A DNA stretch of 64,000 nt from UBA6522 sp965237785 (lineage in GTDB: Bacteria; Pseudomonadota; Gammaproteobacteria; Steroidobacterales; Rariloculaceae): contig OZ250159.1 of the NCBI GenBank assembly GCA_965237785.1, positions 3,596,001-3,660,000 on the forward strand. Reading direction: 5' to 3'. Positions 27,582 to 35,314 of this stretch are shown in pieces. The stretch's first letter is position 1. Each line of letters begins with the position of its first letter. The notes beneath the pieces were generated by a model. That model made no database searches, was not told the DNA's origin, and saw only the letters and a program-made list of their open reading frames with translations. The position numbers and the translations under genes were made by a program.

Positions 27582-28215
27582 ATCGTGTCTTCGACTGTCT
27601 GTCATGGACGATGCGGCGGAGTTCGTCGACAGACAGCATCGGCGACCCCCTATGTAACATTCGATGGCAGTTCGAACAGACGAGGGCGAGGTCTGAGAGC
27701 TTCGTCTTGACCGTTCCGCCCAACGTTGCAACGGCGGCTTTGTGATGAGCCTCAATGAAGCCCTCTCCACGCGAACCATAGGTTTTTTTGAAGTCCAGAG
27801 AGCAGACGTCGCATTTGAGGTTGCCGGTCTCCGAGAACCTGTTCTCCTTTGCCTTGCGAACAATCTTGGCGTCACGCTCCAATTTCCGGTGAAACGCGTA
27901 TCGCGCGGTGCCTTCCGGAAATGCTGATTCGTCATCCTCCGGAGCTATCGACAAGGCTGATTTGGCGCTCCGATCACTGACTTCGTAGTTGTGGCCTAGC
28001 AAGTAGTCTTTCGCTTCTACGGCGTTGAATCTAGGGGGATGTTCGACGCCGGGCGTGAACCCTATCGCGAGGGAAATGACGTACTTGGGTGGGTATCTCT
28101 TACCCTCGAAAACGAGATCGTACCGTCGTGACTTGCGCCGGGGTGGCACCCCCGTATCGTCTATTCGTTCTATCGCTTGCAGGATGTGGTCTTCCTTGAG
28201 TTCACGTGGAATCAT
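27571..28215 (-). CDS. McrA-like HNH endonuclease
   Basis: A 214-residue protein. Residues 1-80 (RRYDLVFEGKRYPPKYVISL) resemble the N-terminal module of McrA-like modification-dependent nucleases. The C-terminus is a complete zinc HNH domain: CDVC (135-138), FIEAHHK (His157/158), CSNCHRMLHRG (Cys180, Cys183, His184, His188). McrA-type enzymes cut methylated or phosphorothioated DNA, so a type IV restriction role is plausible, but the modified-base reader is not certain here. No methylase lies nearby, in line with a modification-dependent enzyme. Confidence 0.78.
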   Translation of the reverse strand: MIPRELKEDHILQAIERIDDTGVPPRRKSRRYDLVFEGKRYPPKYVISLAIGFTPGVEHPPRFNAVEAKDYLLGHNYEVSDRSAKSALSIAPEDDESAFPEGTARYAFHRKLERDAKIVRKAKENRFSETGNLKCDVCSLDFKKTYGSRGEGFIEAHHKAAVATLGGTVKTKLSDLALVCSNCHRMLHRGSPMLSVDELRRIVHDRQSKTRFTS

Positions 28216-28843
28216 GAGTTATCTTCGGCCGAGCGCGTCGTGCAAGCCCAAGTTTACCATCCTGAAAATTAAGTGTATGTGTTTCAGATGCTTACGCTGT
28301 CGATGACGCGCTTCTGGCACTACATTTCGGTAACCGTTCCGTTCCCTGTGGATCGGCGCTCATCGTACCCCATATTTTCGTTATCGCCTTGAAGGTTTGC
28401 GTCGAGTCATTCCTGACGGGTGGCAGTGAATAAACCGCTGTGGCGGTCACCCACGATCGTTCTGCTAGTCTTCATTTGGACCCTCCGGTTTGCTTGGGAA
28501 GCGGATGCTTCCCTCTTGGGCACTATAGATGCCGTCGGCCCGGCAGGGTCCACTTCATCCCCTCCCGTCTCCGACAAGAGTTGGGGAGACATCCATTCCA
28601 TTTTTCCGGGGACACGATCCACAATTGACCGGTTGCTTCAAGGCCCTTGTGGGCGGTGTCCAATGACAATGGACAACGGCTGGTAGCGCTGCGCAGTAAG
28701 ACGCCGATGCGAGCTGGAAACATCAAGGCAATCACTGCCGGACATCCGTACAGCCGCCAGCACTGGAATTTTGCAGGCTTGTCAATCTGACCAGCCGTTG
28801 GGGCGTAGCCACCGTTCGCGCCTATTCCGAAATCTTGACCCGA
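28216..28843. other. 628-bp stretch without recognisable gene
   Basis: Between the HNH gene and the first hipBA relic. Short open frames exist on both strands (for example 28420-28686 plus) but none shows a domain, ribosome-binding site or consistent codon use. Probably debris of mobile DNA. Confidence 0.5.
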
Positions 28844-29508
28844 TCAGCTTGCCGCGGCCTCCAGGACGCGGGCGCAATGTTGCGAGCGTGCGTTCAACAC
28901 CTCGATCATTCGCTGCAGAATTGGGTGATCGAGCCCATTGGCGTAGGCTTCGTCGACGGATCCTGCAAACGCGGCCGGCAACGTCTCCGCCATGGTTTTT
29001 CCCATGTCCAGGACTTCAGGGGGCGAGAGGCGAACTTCCCTGGCGAACTTCACCCAATGGCGTGAGTAAACCTCTTCGAGCCGGTATTTCCCGCCGATCT
29101 TGGTCGCCATCTTCAGTTTTTTCGAATCGAATTCGTAAGGCAGTGTGCTGGCCACGTCGTAGAGCGGCGCCAGGCGCGCTCGTCCTGCGGCGCCGATGAG
29201 CATCGAAAAGTTTTTTGTGTGCGCGTCGGTGCCGCCGATGATCCTGTTCACCATAGATTGCGCGCGCGAACGTCCAGGCATCGTCGCCCGGCTCTCCCGA
29301 ATGTGTCCGGATCGCTTCGCTCAGCTCGGCGCACCCGGGGCCACCCTCATTCTGGTATTTTTTCGTCGGGGGAAGCCCCAGGACCTGGCACATATCTTCC
29401 TGGTGAAGGCGTCGGATCGTACCGTCGAGCCTGGCTCGGTCGTACCGCTCCACGACCATCGCCGTGCTCGATGGTCAACGGGAGGTCCAAGGAGGTTCGA
29501 ATTTGCAT
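28844..29508 (-). pseudogene. hipBA relic, copy A (fused hipB/hipA remnant)
   Basis: Starts at an ATG at 29508 as MQIRTSLDLPLTIEHG, which joins the first nine codons of hipB to a segment 53 codons further on, then runs out of frame into hipA (VVERYDRARLDGTIRRLHQE). HipA is broken again near 29255 by one extra T (CAATCTATG against CAATCATG in copy B) and continues as NRIIGGTDAHTKNFSM to EVLNARSQHCARVLEAAAS. The kinase N-terminal half is absent. It is a second, more eroded version of the hipBA locus at 31066-32266. Confidence 0.85.
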
Positions 29509-29603
29509 GATTTTCTATATGTCGTCGAACGAAGACAATTAGAAAATGTCGCAGATCGACGACTTTCACAAATGATTGCGTTCGACTACAAATTTGAAAA
29601 GGT
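28869..29603. repeat. segmental duplication, copy A (direct orientation to 31079-32388)
   Basis: High nucleotide similarity to 31079-32388 over hipA, the hipB start and about 90 bp beyond it. Relative to copy B it lacks about 390 bp and 159 bp. The junctions lie at TCGCCG (29459-29464) and GAGGTCCA (29482-29489), each present twice in copy B. Confidence 0.88.
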
Positions 29604-29756
29604 ACTTGGTCGGGTTTCCCACCGCCTGCCCACCGGCGCTTGGGTAGGGTTGAAAGCCCGCGCCCGCCGTACTCAGTGCGCCTTTTGTGTGTACACTCTC
29701 GACCCTTGGTCGCAGAGGTAAAAGACGAAGACGCGTATGCGCAAGGTAGCGAGCGC

Positions 29757-30395
29757 ATGATCGGTCGTTACGACACGACCGGCAACGTGGAGGCACAGTT
29801 TGAGCCGGGTTCCGACGGCCGCGTGCTGGCTAACAAGCTCGGTATTGCCGACCCGAGGGAGATGGATGACATCGAGCTGGACCTCTTGAATCGGCTCTAT
29901 AAGGATGTCATCACTTCGGTGGAGGTGAACCAGCCCATTACTGTTGCTGACCTTCGGGAGTGGCATCACCGCTGGCTGGGTAAAGTCTACATCTGGGCTG
30001 GCCGGGACCGGTCGGTCAACATGAGCAAGGAAGACTTCCACTTTGCGGCCTGCGGACAGATTCCGAGGCTTATCGACATGCTGGACAACGATGTCCTCCA
30101 AGTCCACACGCCTTGCACCGGCATGTCAGGCGATCGGCTAATTGAAGCTATCGCTGTCGTTCACGTTGAACTGATATTGATCCATCCGTTCCGGGAAGGG
30201 AATGGCCGACTGTCACGCCTGCTGGCAAACGTAATGGCCCTGCAGGCTGGCTGGCCTCAACTTGACTACACGGCCTGGGACGAAAACAAGACCGATTACT
30301 TCAACGCGATTCAGGCAGGGCTAAGCGACTATGATCCGATGAAAGAAATGGTCAGGCTAGTGTTACGCGGGGTTTCAAGGACTCCAGTTGCCTGA
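29757..30395 (+). CDS. fic: Fic-domain AMP-transferase toxin
   Basis: A 212-residue Fic protein, which would transfer AMP from ATP to a target hydroxyl. The catalytic motif HPFREGNGR begins at His143, with the preceding helix AVVHVELILI and the flap region VNMSKEDFHF. The ATG at 29757 (MIGRYDTTGNVEAQFEPGS) gives the usual N-terminus. No [ST]xxxE[GN] inhibitory motif is seen within it, so it should be a class I Fic needing a separate antitoxin. A 59-residue candidate is encoded convergently at its 3' end. Confidence 0.9.
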   Translation: MIGRYDTTGNVEAQFEPGSDGRVLANKLGIADPREMDDIELDLLNRLYKDVITSVEVNQPITVADLREWHHRWLGKVYIWAGRDRSVNMSKEDFHFAACGQIPRLIDMLDNDVLQVHTPCTGMSGDRLIEAIAVVHVELILIHPFREGNGRLSRLLANVMALQAGWPQLDYTAWDENKTDYFNAIQAGLSDYDPMKEMVRLVLRGVSRTPVA

Positions 30396-30531
30396 TCTTT
30401 TTTTCTATGTCCCGCACAGATTCCCCGGTTTCGATCGCAGTCGAGCTGGCCACGCTACGAATCCGCTGTCGTGCAGCCTTCTCGGCGTCACGCAAGTGCG
30501 GGTTGGTTTGGGAAAGCGTCTTGCGTTTCAT
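30352..30531 (-). CDS. small protein, candidate Fic antitoxin
   Basis: A 59-residue protein from ATG 30531 (MKRKTLSQTNPHLRDAEKAA) with a predicted helix carrying SSTAIETG at residues 29-36. This resembles the Fic inhibitory motif [ST]xxxE[GN] (Ser30, Glu34) but has Thr where Gly/Asn is usual. Similar small proteins beginning MKRKTL.QTN..LRD are, as I recall, found beside fic genes. It overlaps the fic 3' end by 44 bp on the opposite strand, an unusual layout for a toxin-antitoxin pair. Confidence 0.58.
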   Translation of the reverse strand: MKRKTLSQTNPHLRDAEKAARQRIRSVASSTAIETGESVRDIEKKIRQLESLKPRVTLA

Positions 30532-30575
30532 GGGTACATTATAGCTGATCGGGCTTTGACCGGAGGTGGAGGCGG

Positions 30576-30698
30576 TCAGCCATCGTCTGCTTCCTCGATC
30601 ATGTCGGCCAGCGCGTCGGCCAGTTCCTCCGTGAGCGGATCCGCTCGCTTCGCCTCGAACCCAGGATTGCCGCCATTGCTGTTTATCTGTCTCGCCAT
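30576..30698 (-). pseudogene. short remnant resembling the N-terminus of HsdM
   Basis: A 40-codon frame starting MARQINSNGGNPGFEA, which resembles the first residues of type I restriction methylases, then continuing with an unrelated acidic tail (ELADALADMIEEADDG). It may be another gene with its middle removed, but the match is short. Confidence 0.3.
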
Positions 30699-30930
30699 CA
30701 AATTCCCATGCTTTTCCGGCGACGGAGATACAGTATCTACGGTCAGCTTTATTCCATCGATTCCCACGGGCACGATCCTCCGTCTCTCGCGCCACAAGCC
30801 GAATTGCGGCGCCACACGCCGCGCTATCGGCCTTGAACATTCCGGGTCCATAAAGACAAGCCCGTCCGAAGCGGGGCTATCGAGGCACTCAGCAGACTTG
30901 TCATCGTCCCTCCGGGGCCTGCTGCATGGA

Positions 30931-31045
30931 TGGTAACTTTCCGCCGAAACGGCTGGTACGTTTCAGCGAGAATCGGTGGTAACTTTCAGGGAGAATCAGT
31001 GGTACGTTTCAGCGAGAATCACTGGTACATTTCGCGTGGAATACG
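30931..31045. repeat. five tandem 23-bp repeats resembling an IS21-family terminus
   Basis: Units start at 30931, 30954, 30977, 31000 and 31023, an exact 23-bp period. Each begins TGGTA(A/C)(C/G/A)TTTC and ends in a GAA(A/T)-C stretch; the last contains TTTCGCGTGGAATACG. Multiple degenerate TGGTAACTTTC-type repeats are, from memory, characteristic of the transposase-binding ends of some IS21-like elements. No istA or istB is present, so this is a solo end. It abuts the 3' end of hipA copy B. Confidence 0.7.
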
Positions 31046-31065
31046 CAATCATCTCTGAATTGGGC

Positions 31066-31979
31066 CTACCTCAATCTCCGGGCGCAACGTTGCGAGCGTG
31101 CGTTCAACACCTCGATCATTCGCTGCAGAATTGGATGATCGAGCCCATTGGCGTGGGCTTCGTCGACGGATCCTGCCAACGCGGCCGGCAACGTCTGCGC
31201 CATGGTTTTTCCCATGTCCAGGACTTCAGCGGGCGAGAGGCGAACTTCCCTGGCGAACTTTACCCAATGGCGTGAGTAGACCTCTTCGAGCCGGTATTTC
31301 CCGCCGATCCTGGTGGCCATCTTCAGTTTTTTCGAATCGAATTCGTAAGGCAGGGTGCTGGCCACGTCGTAGAGCGGCGCCAGGCGCGCTCGTCCTGCGG
31401 CGCCGATGAGCATCGAAAAGTTTTTTGCGTGCGCGTCGGTGCCGCCGATGATCCAGTTCAGCATGATTGCGCGCGCGAACGTCCAGGCATCGTCGCCCGG
31501 CTCTCCCGAATGTGTCCGGATCGCTTCGCTCAGCTCGGCGCACCCGGGGCCACCCTCATTCTGGTATTTTTTCGTCGGGGGAAGCGCCAGGACCTGGCAC
31601 ATATCTTCCTGGTGAAGGCGCCGGATCGTACCGTCGAGCCTGGCTCGGTCGTACCGCTCCACGACGATCGCCGCTTCATCCTCGAATCTGCGCACCTCCG
31701 AGCGCGCCGCGGGCAACCCGAGTGCCCGGGCCAGCGCCAAGCAGAGATGTTCGTTCTCGGAGTGACCGTCGAACCCATCGACAGGCGGCTTCAGGATGTG
31801 TGTGGTTGGCGTCGGGCCGTAAGGCACACCCCAGCGCTGACCGTCGAAGAGGAACGCCGTCTTCGGCTGCGCGCCGGCGAGGCTGAACTGCCCGGTATCG
31901 TGCGCCATTCGCCACGCCGATCACGCCGGATCTCGCCCATGATCCTGCGATCGGCGACGACGACAAGAACCTCGGTCAT
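31066..31979 (-). pseudogene. hipA: hipA toxin gene, copy B, with N-terminal internal deletion
   Basis: Starts at ATG 31979 (overlapping the hipB stop as ATGA) and reads MTEVLVVVADRRIMGEIRRD, the HipA N-terminus. After about 25-30 codons it switches frame near 31905 to DTGQFSLAGAQPKTAFLF, the kinase core, which runs intact through FKGTDAH-like GGTDAHAKNFSM to near 31085. About 100 residues of the N-terminal domain are missing. The 280-codon C-terminal frame could in principle start at ATG 31908. The last codons differ from copy A and run into the 23-bp repeats. Confidence 0.83.
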
Positions 31980-32266
31980 TTCCGATCTTCCCTGGCGGCA
32001 TTCACGACAGCATCGATGTCGACGGGGGTGATGTCGTCGTTCGACCGAAGCAGGCGGTCGCCGGGATCGATGGTCAATGGGAGGTCCAGCGCGGAAAGGG
32101 TGCGGAGGACCAAGCCGAGCTCGGCACGGGACTTGCCGTGCTCGATGGCCACGATCCATTGCCGTCCGACCCCCACCTTGCGGGCGAGTTCGGCTTGGCT
32201 CAGCTTGAGCTTACGGCGTCTGTCGCGAATGGCCAGGCCGAGGTCCAGGGGGGTTCGGATTTGCAT
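31976..32266 (-). CDS. hipB: HipB-like XRE antitoxin, copy B
   Basis: A 96-residue protein from ATG 32266 (MQIRTPLDLGLAIRDRRRKL) with a standard helix-turn-helix (LSQAELARKVGVGRQWIVAI) and the C-terminal ALDLPLTID strand seen in HipB. It overlaps hipA by ATGA. It is the intact version of the gene that lost 53 codons in copy A. The frame is open further upstream, but that region holds operator-like repeats. Confidence 0.85.
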   Translation of the reverse strand: MQIRTPLDLGLAIRDRRRKLKLSQAELARKVGVGRQWIVAIEHGKSRAELGLVLRTLSALDLPLTIDPGDRLLRSNDDITPVDIDAVVNAAREDRK

Positions 32267-32276
32267 GATGTTCCAA

Positions 32277-32317
32277 ATGTCGTCGAACGGCAATAATATA
32301 TATATGTCGTCGAACGG
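32277..32317. promoter_or_regulatory. HipB operator-like direct repeats
   Basis: ATGTCGTCGAACGG occurs at 32277-32290 and 32304-32317, 27 bp apart and separated by an AT-rich TAATATATA stretch that may hold the -10. One copy (ATGTCGTCGAACG) is kept upstream of relic A at 29519-29531. Confidence 0.6.
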
Positions 32318-32506
32318 AGACAAGTAGAAAATGTCCTGGATCGACGACTTTTACAAATGTCTGCGTTCGACTACAAGTCTGAAAAGGGTAACGTTTCGAT
32401 AGCTTCGCCTGCATCCCGGTAACGAGACCGGCAATTACCGTACTGACATACACGAAGGCATCGGTAATTGAATAGCCAGCGAACCGGTCTGGGGCTGACC
32501 GGCATT

Positions 32507-32730
32507 ATGGACAAGCAAATGCGGGTTCGCTTGGGCTGGACCGTGCTGTATCGTGAGGCTGAAGACGCCTGTCTGACCTGTTAGCGCTGTGGGATTGCGC
32601 AGCCGACGTTACGTCTCAGGACGCGGCGCTACGAGGCAGACGGCATAGAGGGTTTAGGGACTCGGAGCAGACGTCCGAAGCGCAGTCCCAATTACAAACG
32701 GACGCCGGCGCGCATACGCTCTGGAGTTCG
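32507..32730 (+). pseudogene. transposase N-terminal relic (helix-turn-helix type)
   Basis: Reads MDKQMRVRLGWTVLYREAED, then a TAG at 32582, then RCGIAQPTLR, RRYEADGIEGLGTRSRRPKR and YKRTP. This matches the N-terminus common to IS481-like / HTH transposases (R..W...Y......C..CGIS..TLRKW..RY...G..GL...SRRP). The catalytic domain is gone. Its 3' part overlaps the tail of the DUF192 frame on the other strand. Confidence 0.68.
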
Positions 32731-33396
32731 CTCTCGCCCCGAACACCCCGGCCTAAAGCGACCCAAAAACGGATGCCGCACCCGATCCCCCACCCGAATC
32801 CCCAGCCGCTCCGCCAACCCCCCATTAATCTCAAACACCCCCAACGCCGGCTGCATCGAACTAATGGTGTCCAGCGAACCGGGAACCGTGTTCTCCGCGA
32901 CATGCGTGACGACACCAGAGCGGTCCATAAACACCATATCCAACGGAATCAGCATGTTCTTCATCCACATGGAGATCATCCGTTCGGCGGGGTGAATGAA
33001 GAGCATTCCGACCTCGTCGGGCATCTCGCGCACGAACATCAATCCCCGGGCCTGGGCCGAGCGCTCGGATGCGTTGAAGAGCAGCTTGGTATCGGACACG
33101 TAGGCGGCCACGGCCGCATCGGAATGGGAATTCGGTATCTCGTATACGCCGATCGTGCGGCCTATGCCGCCAAGTTCGGTATTGCCGTCCACCGCAACGA
33201 CACGCGCGCCGCGGTAACCTGCCAGCGCCAGCGCCTCTTCGTAGAACGGTACAGCGACAGCAACGTCAGGAAAACCTACGAAATCGAGGTGACCGATGAA
33301 CGACGGCCTATCAGTCCGAGCTTTCCCACTCAGCGACGCAGTCAAACTCCACCATCTCAGTGCCGGGTTCCCACCGCCAACCGCGCTCAAGCTCAA
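32692..33396 (-). pseudogene. truncated DUF192 gene, chimeric at both ends
   Basis: A 234-codon frame whose middle (about 33070-32755, ASERSAQARGLMFVREMP to VGDRVRHPFLG) is a nearly complete DUF192 domain, very similar to the intact gene at 34402-34935. It lacks the signal peptide. Instead the upstream part reads PFYEEALALAGYRGARVV, reminiscent of a VOC/glyoxalase start. The last about 20 codons are antisense to a transposase relic. The first 30 codons overlap the neighbouring gene out of frame. Probably a decayed duplicate, though a cytosolic DUF192 product cannot be excluded. Confidence 0.68.
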
Positions 33397-34372
33397 CCGG
33401 AGCGGAAAACATGACCGGGTCCGTGGCGACTATTGTGTAGTTCAGTTGACTCCCATCGTCGGCAACCCGGAACGTCTCGACGTAGCTCATCTTATCGGAC
33501 TGCGGCGTGCCGTAAGGGTCGAAGTACGGCCAATCGATATGCGTCGTCTCGACAACGAGCGTGTCACCCTCCCAGCGCCCGGTGGAGTATCCGACGTTCG
33601 ACGGCGTCGGCTCCGGGCGGTCTTCAGTCAAGTAGATCACACGCCGCACGTCATACTCCTGGGTCCAAATATGAATGCGGTCGCCGCCGTCGGTGATCTC
33701 CATCGGGACCGGGTCGAACATGTGGGTCGGGATACCCGTGCGGCACTCAAGCTCCGGGTTGTCTCTCGGGGCATGGAACTGCGCCGCCAGTTCGCGGCCG
33801 CGCTCCGTCAACAGCCCGGCATACTCTTCTGCCCGCGGTCGCGGTCCGAGCCGCCTGCCCCAAATCCTGAAGAGTCCTTCCGCCGATTCTTCGGCGGCCC
33901 TGACCGCAGCGGGATCGAATGCTCGGAGCGTTGTCGCCAGGCGCTCGTCCGACCAGCGGGTCTGTCGGTCGCCGGTTACGAACTCCTCTCCGCTGGGCAA
34001 TAGCAGATGCAGTAAACCGATGGACGTGGGGTCTCGACGCGACACAACGCCGGCCGCCATGACACGATCGCCGACATGAACGAAGTCCGCGCTGAGTCCC
34101 TCGCCGGCCAGGCTGTTTACACTCCCGGCCATTTCCAGTTCCCAGTCCGTCTCCACGCCATCGTCGCCCATCACGGTCAACATCAGTCTTGGATGCGGGT
34201 TGCGCCAAAAGACTCCCGTAATCTCGCCTTCCAGTTCCAGAAGATTCTCGGCAAGGTACAGATCCGGGTTGGAGTTGCTGCCATGGTGCCCGACCGCGGT
34301 CATCGGAAGAATCAGGCTAACGATGAACGTCAGGGTCGTCGCATCGCGCCTGGCTGTTTTCGTCTTACTCAT
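33311..34372 (-). CDS. secreted DUF6152 / associated-domain fusion protein
   Basis: A 353-residue exported protein from ATG 34372 (MSKTKTARRDATTLTFIVSL). It carries the DUF6152 landmark HHGSNSNPDLYLAENLLELE and RNPHPRLMLTVMGDD, then the partner-family domain (GIPTHMFDPVPMEI, YSTGRWEGDTLVVETTH, YFDPYGTPQSDKMSYVETF). It is the same fused plan as the gene at 9925-11154. It follows a DUF192 gene by 29 bp and is probably cotranscribed. Confidence 0.8.
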   Translation of the reverse strand: MSKTKTARRDATTLTFIVSLILPMTAVGHHGSNSNPDLYLAENLLELEGEITGVFWRNPHPRLMLTVMGDDGVETDWELEMAGSVNSLAGEGLSADFVHVGDRVMAAGVVSRRDPTSIGLLHLLLPSGEEFVTGDRQTRWSDERLATTLRAFDPAAVRAAEESAEGLFRIWGRRLGPRPRAEEYAGLLTERGRELAAQFHAPRDNPELECRTGIPTHMFDPVPMEITDGGDRIHIWTQEYDVRRVIYLTEDRPEPTPSNVGYSTGRWEGDTLVVETTHIDWPYFDPYGTPQSDKMSYVETFRVADDGSQLNYTIVATDPVMFSAPVELERGWRWEPGTEMVEFDCVAEWESSD

Positions 34373-34401
34373 GATATTGCTCTTGCCCGTAAGCGCATGG
34401 T

Positions 34402-34935
34402 TTAGGGGGATTCGAAAAACGGATGCCATACGCGGTTGCCGGATTCGATTCCCAGGCGACCGGCCAGGCCCCCGTTGATCTCCAGTATGGCCAGCGCGGG
34501 TTGCTGCGAACTGATGGTGTCGAGCGAGCCGGGTACGGTGTTCTCGGCGATGTGGGTAACGGTCCCGGATTGGCTCATGAATACCATGTCCAGGGGGAGC
34601 AGCGTGTTCTTCATCCACATTGAGATCATTCTCTCATTGGGATGAATGAACAACATGCCGACCTCATCGGGCATCTCGCGCACGAACATCAATCCCCGCG
34701 CCTGGGCCGCTCGTTCGGCAGCTACAAAAATCTCGAAGTGTTCGCAGGCGTTACCAGTCGTGTCGATGATCAATGACGACCGGGCGAAGTCCTGGACTAG
34801 AGAACGGCCCTGTGCGGTGACCGCATCGAGCAACTGCCCCCGAGCCGACAGACTGAAAAGACACGCGGAGACAAGGGCCGGCAGACACGTGCTGCGGATG
34901 ATCATGGTCCGCCGTTTGTTCATGGTCGATTTCAT
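34402..34935 (-). CDS. DUF192 family exported protein
   Basis: A 177-residue protein with an N-terminal signal peptide (IIRSTCLPALVSACLFSLSA) and a full DUF192 domain (ERAAQARGLMFVREMPDE, SMWMKNTLLPLDMVFM, LEINGGLAGRLGI). The function of DUF192 proteins is not established. The ATG at 34935 is chosen; a second ATG lies four codons downstream. It leads a two-gene unit with the DUF6152 fusion protein, and a decayed copy lies beyond it. Confidence 0.82.
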   Translation of the reverse strand: MKSTMNKRRTMIIRSTCLPALVSACLFSLSARGQLLDAVTAQGRSLVQDFARSSLIIDTTGNACEHFEIFVAAERAAQARGLMFVREMPDEVGMLFIHPNERMISMWMKNTLLPLDMVFMSQSGTVTHIAENTVPGSLDTISSQQPALAILEINGGLAGRLGIESGNRVWHPFFESP

Positions 34936-35314
34936 AGGGTCAATATAGCGGCTTGGCCACTTCGGCGTGAGTTTAACCCGCATATTGAATTCTCTCATTA
35001 GGAGGGACTGGCCACGCTGTCTATTCGAGGATGGTGGCGAGGCGGGCAAGCACATCGTCCATGATGGGCTCGGGGACGGTGTCGACGCGCCTCCCCTTCC
35101 GAGCACCGAGATCGAGCGCGCGTCCGACCCGCATCGCGCACCAATTTCCTGCTGCGAGCGGCGATATCGGCGTGGCTCACAAACGTCCCGTTGCCGTGGC
35201 CGAAGCCATAAACGACGGCGAACTCCAATCGCGGGATTTGGAGAAATTAGGCCCGGCGTTGGCTTGCAAGTCGCTGAAAGGTAAGATTCCTCGCCTTGGG
35301 CAACGGTCACGCTA
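34936..35314. other. 379-bp gap upstream of moxR
   Basis: Contains the divergent control regions of the DUF192 gene and the moxR operon. Short frames on both strands (one ending RRVDTVPEPIMDDVLARLAT on the minus strand) look vaguely protein-like and may be a gene relic, but I do not recognise a family. Confidence 0.4.

Larger units (their letters stand above)
31079..32388. repeat. segmental duplication, copy B
   Basis: The longer copy of the pair with 28869-29603, in the same orientation. The two flank the Fic module, the HsdM-like remnant and the IS21-type repeats. Recombination between them would excise about 2.2 kb. Confidence 0.88.

Noticed and set aside
28420..28686. 88-codon frame with a hydrophobic start
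   Set aside because: No ribosome-binding site, family or partner; sits in apparent mobile debris.
30352..30840. 162-codon minus-strand frame as one protein
   Set aside because: Only the last 59 codons look like a protein; the rest overlaps other remnants and lacks features.
30931..31045. CRISPR array
   Set aside because: Repeats are contiguous with no spacers and diverge from each other.
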